From Fennellomyces sp. T-0311 (lineage: Eukaryota > Mucoromycota > Mucoromycetes > Mucorales > Lichtheimiaceae): 64,000 nt of DNA. The position numbers were made by a program, and so were the translations under genes. Below the pieces are notes generated by a model. It made no database searches and was not told the DNA's origin. It saw nothing but the letters and a program-made list of their open reading frames with translations. The stretch spans positions 62,001 through 126,000 of the forward strand of contig JALLLT010000064.1 of NCBI GenBank assembly GCA_025266875.1, in the 5' to 3' direction. This document shows, piece after piece, positions 40,630 through 54,344 of the stretch; the first letter of the stretch is position 1, and each line of letters starts with the position of its first letter.

Positions 40630-42990
40630 GATGACCCTCGCCTGAATGAATACCGTCTTTTTGGGTTTCAACCACAAAGTTCAATTCAATTTTGGTTTCA
40701 TAAGCAGCGCCAAAGACCAGAAAAGGTAACGTGCCAGTCATAATAAGAGTGAGAATCCAATTGTAGGGAAATGTGATAGCAAATCCTATGTATCGAAAGC
40801 AATTAGCACTAATCGCAGTAAGTGACGCGAAAATTACGAAACATGCCTATGATAGCCATGACTATTAAGTTGAAATTTCAACGACGACCTTGGAAATAAT
40901 TTCATTGACATTTCTGGCATCCAACACAAGCATAAAAGCCAGTGCACCGATGTTGTTGGCCTTCATCATAGTATGCAACTTCTTGCTTCATGAATGCACG
41001 GGAGAGTCGTCCTCGTAGTCGTTTTGTGTATCTTTCACCTGCAATTTCGAACCCGGCGATCTGGGCAGTCATACCAATAAGGGCAACAATTGCAACGATA
41101 AAAAGCAAGAGCGAGTATAAGTTCGCACCAGCCATAGGACCCGGTTGCAATTCTGCATCTGGCTCGATCATCAGAGAAATCAGCAGAGCAATCAGCATGC
41201 TACTGATAGGAAATACACTGGCTGATAGAGCGGATTCTAAAGCACTAATAGCAACGAGAGCCCACTCCGGTCGCATTTCACGGAAACTGCGCATGAACGG
41301 GGACTTGTCCTTCCGGAAATCTCTTCGCTGTTCAGAGTCCAAAATTCAACGGATGAGGCGAAGCTAAACTGTCTCGACAATACTCTTGTGGTGACTTCAT
41401 CCTCTTGAACGATAACGCTGTCGGCGTCATCTTTGGCGATATCATCGTGTTCGATGCCTTGTTTGGTAGCAATGAGCTGCTTACGAACCAAGTGGGCGTA
41501 TACTCCATTCCTTGCTAACAAATCGTTATGGTTATCACGTTCAACGGCTTCGCCTTGCGTCATGACGATACTCATATCAGCGTTTCGGATGGTGGAGAGA
41601 CGATGGGCGATCACGATTGTTTCGATGCGACGTCGATTGCACGTTGTACAATTCGCTCAGATCGCGTATCCAGAGCAGAAGTAGTCTATGCAGCTAATAT
41701 TAGTACCGTAGCAAAAACAGTAAAGTCTTTACGAGTTACCCCATCAAGCAGCAAAATTGAAGGGTTTTTGAGAATGACACGTGCAATCGCGATACGCTGC
41801 CTTTGTCCACCAGAAAGCATGCTACCTTGTTGACTAACCATGGTGTCGTAGCCCCTTGGTAACCGGGTAATGAACGCATGACAGTTGGCTTTATTGCACG
41901 CTCCAACCATCTCTTCGTCGGTGACGCTGGAATGTAACGCGCCCATGAGCAAGTTCATTTGGATGGTCATGTTGAAGAGGACTGGCTCCTGATTGACTAC
42001 ACCGATTTGTCCGCGTAACCACTGAATGTTGTAGTCCTTGATATTGTGACCATCAATCAGATATCGCCGGCCAAGGTGTCAGAGAACCGTTGCAGCAGTT
42101 GGACTGAAGTTGATTTGCCACTACTCGAAGATCCAACGAGAGCGACGGTCATGCCCGGTTCGATTGAGACAGAGAAGTTCTTGAGTACTTGGACACCTGG
42201 CCGTGTAGGGTATGCAAAGTTGACATTGCGGAATTCCACCTGTCCGGAAAGACTCTTGTCCTTAACACCTCCCGGAGCACCGAGATCAATATCGGGTATA
42301 TGCTCAATGGCGCCAAAGATACGATGCGTCGCACCACAGGTACTTGAAACAGCAGAAAGATTTACGGGAAGCGGTACATAACAGTGCATTGCTTCCCATA
42401 ATTATGGCAAAAAAGGCAATCAAGACAACGCTGGTATCCACTGAGCCTTCACCAACATGTTTGGTTCCGTACCAGAATGTCAAGCCATAGGTACAAAATA
42501 GGTTAAACATGAAAATACCTATTTGGATACCCAACATGAGGCCACGCCGGCTGCCTGTGACACATGCCGTTTCGAGATTTGCATCGTAGCGTTTGGCGAA
42601 TTGGTCTTGAAGTGAAAACGAGTATATTGTTCGGATGCCACCAAATATTTGTTCAGCAAACGAAACGGCATCTGCATAGGAAACTTGGGCTTTCTGGGTA
42701 GGCTTGGAGTAATAGCATCCCATGGAAGCACCAACAATTCCCATCAGTGGGATTGCGGCCAACATCACAACAGCGACTTGCCATTCCTTGACGAATGCAA
42801 CGACGACTCCGGAGATCGCCTGCGCTGTCATCTGTATTCCGAAATGCCTTCTTGAATCATTTGTGTGTCAGTGGCAAGGCGCGGTGTCAATGACCCTTCC
42901 TCGGACTTGTCGAACCACAACTGATCTTGTCGAAGAATGGAGTGGAGGTACAACTCTTTGATCCGCTTAGCTTGACTTCCATCAGTGGCG
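40630..42990 (-). pseudogene. Decayed full-size ABCB (MDR/STE6-type) transporter, truncated at both ends
   Basis: Reading the minus strand from 42990 down, the protein begins inside the first membrane domain (AKRIKELYLHSILRQDQLWFDKS). It continues through FVKEWQVAVVMLAAIPLMG, the Walker A region VALVGSSSSGKST, the signature SGGQRQRIAIAR, a Walker B segment, the H-loop VIAHRLSTIRNAD, and part of the second membrane domain. At least six frameshifts break it, near 42838, 42385, 42058, 41625, 41342 and 40955. The Walker B motif reads ILLLDGTTSALD after splicing an intron, so the catalytic Glu is Gly. No start codon, first-domain N-terminus or second nucleotide-binding domain is present. Old introns still show GT-AG ends. 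The intact parent would be a lipid, peptide or drug exporter. Confidence 0.88.
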
Positions 42991-45555
42991 ACCCAAAGTG
43001 CGTGAGCAACCCGGGATCGGTTGCATAATCATAACCAATTTCATACAAAGTACTTATCAAAGTCTACTCAATTATTAGCGTTGAGATGGATAGCGCATGA
43101 AAGGATGACCGTTTGCCCGAAAAATCCTTACTTGCTTAAAAGCTCACAGAAGCATCATGAAGCAAATCAGGAGTGATCGTACTAAATTTTCACTTGCATA
43201 TGTACGCACGATTCTCATCTGGGATGAAAGAAAGACATACTGCCAATATCTCTTTTGGGACTTGAAGGTGATGTCCTATAAAAACATTCAATTGCTCCTC
43301 ACATCGGCGTACGCATACATATCACAAATCAAATTGATATAATATGCACACATCCTTGGATGATATATGCTGATGGAACATTTCCTCGAGGTAAAGATGC
43401 TGATCAAACAAAGTATGGTGGACATTCTGTATATTATACGTAAAATAATACACAGGACATCTTGATGCTTTTTATCATGGACTTCCAACACGGATGCAAG
43501 CAGCTTCGCTTTGTATATACCAGAGGAAGTTTGTTGCCGACGTACTAGAGGCCTAAAACCTTTTGTCGTAGGAACGTTGCAGACGATGCTTTCTTATGGT
43601 TGGTCATGTCAAACCTAAGGCACTGGATACTGCACTCAATGATCTTAAGCGTGCCTTGGGCAGTGTGATCATCGTCGATTTCTCTACGAGCATAGTGTAA
43701 GTGTATTTTAACAGTATGTACCGGTATCACTTACCCTGAAGGCCCGATCATTAAACGTTCTGTCTCCTTGTCTATCGTGCTGACACCGATACCGTCCATG
43801 AGCTTCCGAGGTGAGGTGGATCAACGGTACAAAGAATAAAAGAGACCTATAAAAGTATCTCTGAAGTTTTGAATATGCTTGATTAAACCCAACGCTCTAT
43901 GGTTTTATATCTTTTTTGTGTATCGGATCAGCGATGGCAGTTTAGATAGTTTTTCGTCTTCAGAATTACCTGAATGGATAGAGGACATATAGGATCCTTT
44001 CCTTTGTTCTGATCATGCGGATCTGGCCTTTGACGTCCTCCCTGCAGTGTAATGACCGCATTGCTATATTGGAGTCAATTCCATGTCCTGTTGAGTTTAT
44101 CTCATTCGCCCATACGGTGTAATCCTTAATCCGTGTAGACAAGTTACTATGTAAGTAAGCTTCGTGATGATGTTGTGCCGATATGCGTTATACAATAGGA
44201 AATATCTTCTATCATTATCATCTGTGGTTGTTTCATCACACAAGAAATTCTCCCTCCGTAGGTAAGCAAATACCGATAAACCGGTTTGCATCGAAACCTG
44301 TTTCATTCCTTTAGAACATGTGATCTTAGTTACATTGTACATAACGTGAATGACATCGCTCACCATTGGATGTGAAGTTTCTCATATACCAAGCTAAAAT
44401 ACTTGATAACTGTTATGATATGCTCAAAAAAAAAGGCGTTCGCTCATTGACAGGAGGTATGGGCTACGGCCTAGTACAGTTGGTGTAGAAGCCGGTACGG
44501 GTAATGTCAGAATGCGAGTGCAGAGTAGGAGCACGACCCAATAGAAGATAGCTAGGAACAAGACAGAGATAAGAATACGAATCTACTAAAGGATAATACA
44601 ACTATTAACCAATCAGCAATACTGCAAACCCTACAAGAATGGATCAAACGGCAAGACAGGACAAGACAAGAACAAGACTAGACTAGCAGGCGGTGTTAGG
44701 TTCTTTCCACTACGCATTGACCAATGGATGGTTACTGATGGCAGTACCGGGCAAGGACAAGAACTAGGATAGAGATGGATCCTAGACGATGGTCAAGACA
44801 AGGATAAGGTAGGTAGAATAATGTGACGAGGTAAACTGATGCCTTTATTGCTCTTATTCTTTTCCGATATATATACGCAATGTTCTTAAGAAATAATAAA
44901 GACAACAATGAAATTAATGACAATGAAATACGATATCGGTAAGATGAGCAATAATGTGGGGTAATATTAATGGAGTGGGGGGAGGGGGTAACAACGACGC
45001 ATATTGTTACTATGACTTAATCAGTCATGACAGGCAAATTGCGTAAGATGAATAATGGCAAGCTCCTCCTTTGTGCCTTGGATACATTGTGTCCACAACC
45101 AGTGAGAGAGGAAAGAAAGTTCTTGCTCCATTGCTACTTGTAAAAAGTTCAAAGCAGCTGGTATGGAGGCCAAGCAGTGGTTAATACCCTCGCCGTTCAC
45201 GTTGTTGCTGTACTCGTTTTGAATTTCGTCCGATACACCTGTGGACTAAGAACGCCACCAGCCTTGATCTCAACAAAAGACTCCAAAGGTACGGATGGTA
45301 TTGCGGACTGGATTAAGTGTGGCCCCTGCCTAGTTATTGATGAAGTTTTTTTTAAGACATTAATAGTTTATTCTCGACGACTAACGCTACACTTACGGGC
45401 CCAGGTAATACTTATGGGGCTGCTGCAGCCAATAAATAGTCGACTCTCATTCGCTCTTGCGAGGTAACGTTACCATTTTTGTTTAACTGGGCTCCAACTG
45501 ATAAAGGCAGAGTCGCCATAGGAGAGAATGTTTTTAATGCAGTCAACCAAACAGC
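42991..45555. other. Gene-poor accessory spacer with repetitive-looking tracts
   Basis: 2.5 kb with no supported gene. From 44410 to about 45000 the sequence is purine-rich with repeated gacaagaacaagac-like words, followed by TATATATA and an A-rich end, reminiscent of a retrotransposon LTR. Terminal duplications could not be found. A frame at 45177-45467 contains CGPCLVIDEVFF, which resembles a helicase Walker B, but it stands alone. Confidence 0.4.
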
Positions 45556-46620
45556 ATGATTCCAAACAAGAAAACGGGTCATCCAATGGAGTCAAAAAAT
45601 GTACCTTTAGTCAGGAAACCCGGACCAAAGCCTAAAAAGCACGATCCAAACCAATCAGTTCTGAATATCCCCAGCTCAAATTCTGGCAACACCAATCCTC
45701 TCGATCCCGAGGAAAATCGCGAGGAGTATGAGACTGTTCTCATCACTTCATCAACGGCGGGGAACATTTAGATTTGAGCGAGGAATCTCTTTTCGATCTT
45801 GAAGAATTCGCGACACTTGCCGAACTCCAGCAACAACCTGAAGTAGTTGACCCGACAGCCTGGTAGTCGAAGATATCGATCTCGAAGATTACACTGGTGA
45901 TGAGGCTATTTCTGAGGGTGACACGCATGGTTCCGAAGAAAAAGCAAGAGTCCTTGAGCGTTACTTTGAAAAGTTGCAAGAAAGAATTAGGCAGGAGGGC
46001 GACAACTTCAGTGAATACAACACAGAAGGCAAGGACACATTTTGGGTTTATCCCTTTTTTTGCGTTGAGAGAAGTGATTGATCCGAACCCGCTATATTTA
46101 CCACGCGTCTTCTTATGGCTTCTACACCTGCTGCTTCCAGATGGTGTGGTATCTTTGAAGTGCTCCGGCTGTAAATTCCCTCTCAAGTGCAAAGGATATT
46201 CCAAGACACCTTATGCACGCAGAGTAATTGATATCGATGGGTAAGGGTCAGCATAATTATTAGATAAGTAGGTATTCTGACGCAATCACCTAGGTACATT
46301 ACGAATGTACAAATACCAAGGAGGCAATTGCAAAAAACAATGTACCAAAACGTATACGAGCACCAGTGGCGAGATTATCCGCCAGCTTCCAAAGCACATG
46401 CAGTTTCAGTTTCCGGCTTACCTCACTGCAAAGAGAGGTCTCTCCAAAACAGTCGGCGACCTTTATCGCGTATGTGTGCAAAATTCTGTGGACCAAAACG
46501 GTTCCAAAAGATCTTGAGGGTACTTCATCGTCTAAAGCATTCGAGGTTGGAATTGCTAATCCTTTAAACGGAACAGACGAGAGCGGAAAGCTGAGATCAG
46601 CAAGCGTTCACTAAAAAACG
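45556..46620 (+). pseudogene. Decayed transposon-associated protein gene (zinc-binding, DUF6729-like)
   Basis: Successive frames carry one protein: KPGPKPKKHDPNQS, then an acidic stretch ending EGKDTFWVYPFF. Next come ALREVIDPNPLYLPRVFLWL, LKCSGCKFPLKCKGYSKTPYARRVIDIDG, an intron-like gap, and YKYQGGNCKKQCTKTYTSTSGEIIRQLPKHMQFQFPAYLTAKRGLSKTV. Frames change near 46060, near 46300 and near 46490, and a stop interrupts the sequence at 45864. The cysteine pairs, the YARR motif and the TSTSGEII region resemble multi-copy fungal proteins that I remember as DUF6729-type and transposon-linked; the exact family is inference. The breaks show it is not functional. Confidence 0.6.
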
Positions 46621-49018
<2,398 letters not shown>

Positions 49019-50759
49019 AAATCGGAAAAGATGCAACCAAAACTCGGGTCAAAAAAGTTCGCATTAATAGAACATGACCAGGGAGACATTTTAGCCGCTT
49101 GAAATAAAAATTTTCGTGTTCCTGACGCGTAGCGCTTTCGTTTGATATCCATTTCACTTCGCAAACATGTCGACAATCGATTTAACTCGCTCTCAAGCAC
49201 CAATTAAAGGGATGAATGGATCTCCTTCATTCGAGTTTATCGATATAAGAAGCAGCTACAAGAAGCAGGTGTCTATCCCAAGAAGTTTGACTTCAGGAAC
49301 CTGCTATGTGAAATCCTTGGCGTTGGAGACAGCACGGCACGATCTATCATCGCCTATTCCAATGGGGAGAAATCACACGATGATTCCAAGCAAATCGGCC
49401 GACCAAAGAAGGTGCTTGATGAAGATTATGTCAACGTAATGCGTGATTTCAACAATACCAACTGCCAAAACGGTCAGCCTCTCACTGCAAGACGTATGCG
49501 TCAACACCTTATCGACAACGGCTATGACGCACCTGGTCTTATGGTCATGAAGGAGGACATGAAGAAGGCAGGACTACGATACGGAAAAGGAAATCGTCAA
49601 AATATCTTGCATGATAGTGAGGAAGTGGTGGCCTATCGGCAGAAGTATATCGAGCGACGCCTCGCCAACCTAAACGGCGATGGGGTGCCAACAAGGCCTG
49701 ATGTTTTCTTAGACGAATCTTATTGCCATTTGAATCACCATGCCAAACAAACGTGGTTTGTTCCAGGTGAAGAACCTGTTAAGGAAGGTGGACGTAAACC
49801 AATGCTGGTGATTTTTGGGGCAATTGTTGTACGTAAAGTACACCGCTATCACCTTGCTGCCGAGATTGTTGAGGAGAATGTGCTCATCTGGCCAGTGAAT
49901 GGCACATGGCATATCCAATCCGCAGGCACGAAGCGTGGTCGTCCTGCAACAAGAAATACTGCGGAGAAGTGGGCTGACCTCCCAAAATGTGTCAAAGATG
50001 CGAAGGTTACGCCAGATTACCACGATTACCACGGCAATTTCAACGCAGCAATGTTTGAGAGCATATTCGAAAGACTATGCGATAAGTTGAAGAAGAAGTA
50101 TAGGGAGTGTGATATTCATATGGACGGTGCAAAATACCATTTCCGTAAGATCAACCCATTGCCCACTTCGCAAGCAAATTCGACAGAAATTCAGGATTGG
50201 TATCGTGACAACCGAGTTGCACTGCCAACGCCTAATGCAAACAATCGCATAACCAGAGCAATGATGCTCGAAAAGCTCAAGAGTATACGTGATGAGTACC
50301 CACCCAACTACGCCGTGTACAACATCGCAAACAAGTATGGTCAAAGAGTTATGAAGACACCACCATACCACTGCGAGCTTCAACCAATTGAAGGGCTCTG
50401 GGGAATCGCCAAGCAGCAAGTGGCTTATAGCCCCGACCTCGAGAACAATGAGGTAGAGCTTACACATCGACTGTACAAGCTTATTGCACAAGTTGAGGAA
50501 CGTAGCCTCCTTTCCCTCTGGCAAAAGACAGTGCAGAAGTGTGAAGAGTATAACGAAGAATAATTTTTAGGTTGGTTCCCCATCTCTTCATTTTATATAT
50601 AGAGAACTATACTTTCTTTGCACTTATTAAAGCATACAATTAGATATATAAAATATTTATACAGTAGGCTACAATATCATTTTTATTTCATTTGAAACAG
50701 ACGCATATGCATTGGCGGAGAAATCACGATTTTTCATTTCGTTGCATCTTTTCCGATTT
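49019..50759 (+). mobile_element. Tc1/mariner-superfamily DNA transposon with 19-base terminal inverted repeats
   Basis: AAATCGGAAAAGATGCAAC at 49019-49037 is the exact reverse complement of the sequence at 50741-50759. The 1741-base unit between them contains one DDE transposase. The left end is preceded by TA (counting the repeat from AATCGG), the expected target duplication; the right end has TG in the same place, which would be a mutated TA. The flanks beyond the repeats are unrelated. Confidence 0.8.
49208..50563 (+). CDS. DDE transposase (IS630-Tc1-mariner type), start region disrupted
   Basis: The frame is open for 451 codons from just after a TAA at 49205-49207 to TAA at 50561-50563. 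Near the N-terminus it shows a helix-turn-helix region (GVYPKKFDFRNLLCEILGVGDSTARSIIAYS), then GRPKKVLDEDY. The catalytic triad is visible: the D in DVFLDESY, the D in IHMDGAKYH and the E in ELQPIEGLWG. The second D and the E are separated by 88 residues, far more than the 34-41 of classical Tc1/mariner enzymes. No ATG lies at the natural start. An ATG at 49167 (MSTIDLTRSQAP) is in another frame and would need a frameshift or unseen splice to join, so the copy may be inactive. Confidence 0.8.
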   Translation, partial: RDEWISFIRVYRYKKQLQEAGVYPKKFDFRNLLCEILGVGDSTARSIIAYSNGEKSHDDSKQIGRPKKVLDEDYVNVMRDFNNTNCQNGQPLTARRMRQHLIDNGYDAPGLMVMKEDMKKAGLRYGKGNRQNILHDSEEVVAYRQKYIERRLANLNGDGVPTRPDVFLDESYCHLNHHAKQTWFVPGEEPVKEGGRKPMLVIFGAIVVRKVHRYHLAAEIVEENVLIWPVNGTWHIQSAGTKRGRPATRNTAEKWADLPKCVKDAKVTPDYHDYHGNFNAAMFESIFERLCDKLKKKYRECDIHMDGAKYHFRKINPLPTSQANSTEIQDWYRDNRVALPTPNANNRITRAMMLEKLKSIRDEYPPNYAVYNIANKYGQRVMKTPPYHCELQPIEGLWGIAKQQVAYSPDLENNEVELTHRLYKLIAQVEERSLLSLWQKTVQKCEEYNEE

Positions 50760-51731
50760 GACGTTATCGTTATATGAAGCGGCCACTGTACCCTAAATTT
50801 TAACAAGACGTATTCGGCGGTTAGACATCTACATGGATAGTGCGAAGGCTGTGAAAGATTTTAGACACAGCAGGCTTTGCCGTGTTCAGCTTTTTTTCGT
50901 GTCGATTGCCAAACATTTTTGAACACTAAACCACTGAGCAAAGCCAAGTACAAGAACGTACGCCAGGGGTATTTATCGGGCATAAATACAAGTGTTAGGC
51001 TCTGTCTATATTCTAGAACAAAACTATTTTCGGTTCAGTTAGTCTGCAACAGACAATGTATTACTCGCAGATTGTTCCGTGTTCCGTGCTTCCGAAAGCC
51101 GTTTGGCATCTTTTGCACGGTATAAACAAGAAGGTGCGTAGTTATACAAAAGGATAATAGACAGGGGGATTTCTTTTCTGGGTGCGGCACCATCGCTCAA
51201 TGTAAATCGATCTGTTTACGGGATGGTGGGCTTTAGGAACCAGTTACACAAAAAAACAAAAGCCATGCAACCCCCAGAAGACACAAACAACAGATGTACC
51301 CAGATTGAATCATACATGATTTCTCACCCCTTATTACGGTTTATAGAATAACTTTTCAATCGTGCGGCGCGTGTGTCGCCTTTTAATATATCGACATACG
51401 TGTTACTTTGTAAAAGCCAAAGTTTTCCTTTCTCCCTTACATCTAACAATGAGGAACAATAAATGAACAAGCATGGTCACGTATTGTGGTTAGTTCTTGG
51501 TTAGTGTAATGTGGCACTTTGTACCTGTACCACCGTCCGCATTTCCATTTTTTAAAGTTCGGGCTCGGCTTCCTGGAGATGGGTAACTTGCAGATCGGTG
51601 CTTAGACTTTTGGCCGTTCAAGAAGGCAGAAATATATAAGAAGAAGAAAAAAAATAAACTAGTGTTCTTTTTTCTTTCTTTTTTCATTAATATTAAACAC
51701 ATTTTTTTACACTCAAAATCTACGCCCAAGC
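50760..51731. other. Spacer between transposon and unknown gene
   Basis: Just under 1 kb, AT-rich, presumably containing the promoter of the 51732 gene (pyrimidine-rich leader from about 51660). Nothing else recognisable. Confidence 0.5.
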
Positions 51732-53396
51732 ATGGCAAATTTGATTGCGGACAATGGAATCGAGATTGCCAAAGTAGCTCTGGCGTTCCTTGAAGAAAAA
51801 GCGGATGATTGGAAACAAGTTATTCCGGAAGCCCACGATTTTAAACGCGAATGTGAACACTTTCTCTATATCATTGATGCGTTACATCGAGAAGAAAAAA
51901 AGAAGGCACCACCGCCCAAAAAAACAAGCAAGGCAGCGGCGTTTTTCCGAATGGCCATCGTAGCCAGAGCATTTTCTCAAAACTTGACGAAAAAGGAGGG
52001 TGATGACGATGCAAGACCTATTGGTGGCGATATTGAAGAGCGTGTCCTTTTGGATTCGGAATCTGGCGTGGTGATCCGTCAAGAGAATCGAGAGCTTGTC
52101 AAGAAGAAAAAGGAAGAAGAGGAGGAACAAGTGCGCGGTGTTCATGGCATTGTCAAGGAAATTGTGGGACATATTCGTGATGCCTTGAAACATCTTGAAA
52201 AGTTTCTCAAAGAGAATGAAAGGAAAAAATCTTGGCAGAATAGTGTTCGATGGTTCTTTAAACGGGCTTTGGGTATGCTTTTTTTTTCGTTCAAGCGCGT
52301 CGTCAAAAAAGTCTAACCTTCTTTATATTTTATAGTTGCTCGGGATTACAGAGATTTTATGAAGGGAGAATCGAATGCTATCCGAGGATTACTCAACGAT
52401 TTGGTTTTATGTCAAAAGATTGCTGACAAGGCCATCAGTCCCAAAGTCGACAGTTTCGAAAAGGATATGACGGAGGACACGTACCTATTTTGGAAGAAAC
52501 ATATCGGACAAACGGTCGTGGCTCGGTGGGACCAATTCATCGATGCGTACAGACTATTGTATGGCATGGTGGATGCATGCGATTTAGAATACATGGAACG
52601 TATGCTCATGTCCAAGAAGGGGGATGTCACCGTATACGGTTTCATCAGTTTTACGCGCAAACACGGATTTCCGTTCAAGAAGAACATTGCCACTGCCTCA
52701 CCACAGACGGAGCCAGTCATATCGGAAGAAGGTCGGATGGAAATTACGAAAATGGTAATCACGATGGTGACGGATTTCTCTAGTCCGGAAATGCGTGATC
52801 ATCTTGTCAATATATACAAATGGTTCAAGGGGATCAAGCGAGATAATGCAGAAGGACTGCAGCAGCGAGCGAACGAATGGGCCCATTTGGTTTTGGCGGC
52901 GCGTGCGGTGGATGGCGAAGTCACTGACAAAGAACAAAAGAAGGCTCAGAATGTGGATGCGGCCAGACGAGCAATCAATTTCTTTTATCAGCGCTATATG
53001 GTCATGTGGCGAATCGGCCAAGTATCTCGTGAAGCCTTAAAGGACGTTGACTTTCCTGGCAAGAACCGAATCAAGGACTTTATATGTTTTGTCGGCCCGT
53101 TGGATTACGCCAATTATCATATTGTGATTGGAAAATCCAAAAATTGGGAAAGCAATAGGCCGAAAGTGTACTTATTTTTGGAAAAGCATTTGGAGGTCAT
53201 GGAGGAAACCAAAAAGAGGGAACAACGAACGGTTACATCGGATGATCCTCCAAAGGATGATAATCAGAATAACAGTAGTGGTAGCAGTAGCAGTTCTAGT
53301 AGCGGTGCATCCAAGAATGAGGGTAATGGTGGTCATCACAACAGATTTAAGGATGCTGTCAATAGTTTACGCATTAAAGGAAAACACGCTGCTTAA
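51732..53396 (+). CDS. Unknown protein with predicted N-terminal helical bundle (Cbl-N/MLKL-like?)
   Basis: Two exons, 51732-52272 and 52336-53396, with a 63-base intron, encode 533 residues. The first 225 or so residues are almost entirely amphipathic helix: MANLIADNGIEIAKVALAFLEEK, then HDFKRECEHFLYIIDALHREE, then HGIVKEIVGHIRDALKHLEKFLKENERKKSW, then FFKRALVARDYRDFMKGESNAIRGLLNDL. The pattern of a helix ending in LEKFLKE, a short SW-containing turn, then a basic helix ending in DF and a final L-rich helix is what I associate with the four-helix bundle of Cbl-N, MLKL and RPW8-type adaptor or cell-death domains. That is inference from pattern, not a database match. Residues 225-470 form a second helical region (WAHLVLAARAVDGEVTDKE). 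The tail is Ser-rich (poly-Ser near 485-500) and basic. No membrane segment, kinase or NACHT motif is present. Confidence 0.75.
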
Positions 53397-54344
53397 AATT
53401 TTTTGCTAAAAAAAGTTAATTAATATATAAATGGCGGCTGAGAAATGCAGCTGATAGGCACGCACCATTCTTCCTATCACATATATTATGTCATACCATC
53501 ATCTCGCTATTAATAACCAGGGCGCTGCTGTACGTATTAATAATCGATATACCCCTACGTGTTTATATAAAAGTAACGCTGATGTACCGGGCTTTGCGAA
53601 TTGTAAACAAAGGGCATTCTCAAGAAAGACAGATGGCGGCACAGCAATATCAATCCTATGCAGCCATATAATGTCAATGCCAGATGTGTCATATCTCGAT
53701 GCCAGCCGGATATTGTTATAGGTTGTTTTCAAACTACGTACCTACAGAGGAAAGCTTAAAAGTTACTCTCCGCGCGTTTCGAGCATTATATTGTTGACAA
53801 ACAATTACGATCCTTTTAGACCAGGTTCGAGACCTTTTTCAGTGCAATATTATATATCCATCTCCGGATATGGCGTTACCAAGCAAACATCTTCACATAG
53901 GGTGAGATATCGCAGTTGAATTTGAATACTTGCATCATGGCTCCAACCAGTCCTTGACGTTGCTGAATTGCATTGGTTACAAAGCCAATGCTTTGTCTAT
54001 ATCTCATGACGCAGCTTCAAAAATCGAACGATGACAATGTATGATTTACGTATCCATTGCTACGTATGCCAATGCCATATACAGATTTTGATGGCTCTAT
54101 GTAGGCAAGTAGTACATAGCAGCCGTCCATGGTGACATCATTGACTAAAAGCTCTTCAGGCAATGCAAGACAACCAAAGATATCAACATGAAACAAGGTC
54201 TAGAGCCTACACAAAGCCTCTTCTTCCAACGACCCATTTTGTGTACTCTGATGAACGATTACGATAATTTTGGGCATCGGCGGGATTGGAAAAAAGGTTG
54301 TGTGGCTCAATCAATTTCCTCGCACCCCCCAAATTTTTATATTG
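53397..54344. other. Spacer upstream of methyltransferase gene
   Basis: 0.95 kb without a supported gene. A sequence resembling a tRNA B box occurs near 53824 but lacks the rest of a tRNA. Confidence 0.5.

Noticed and set aside
53824..53834. ggttcgagacc, which matches a tRNA B box
   Set aside because: No A box, no acceptor stem pairing and no cloverleaf could be drawn around it.
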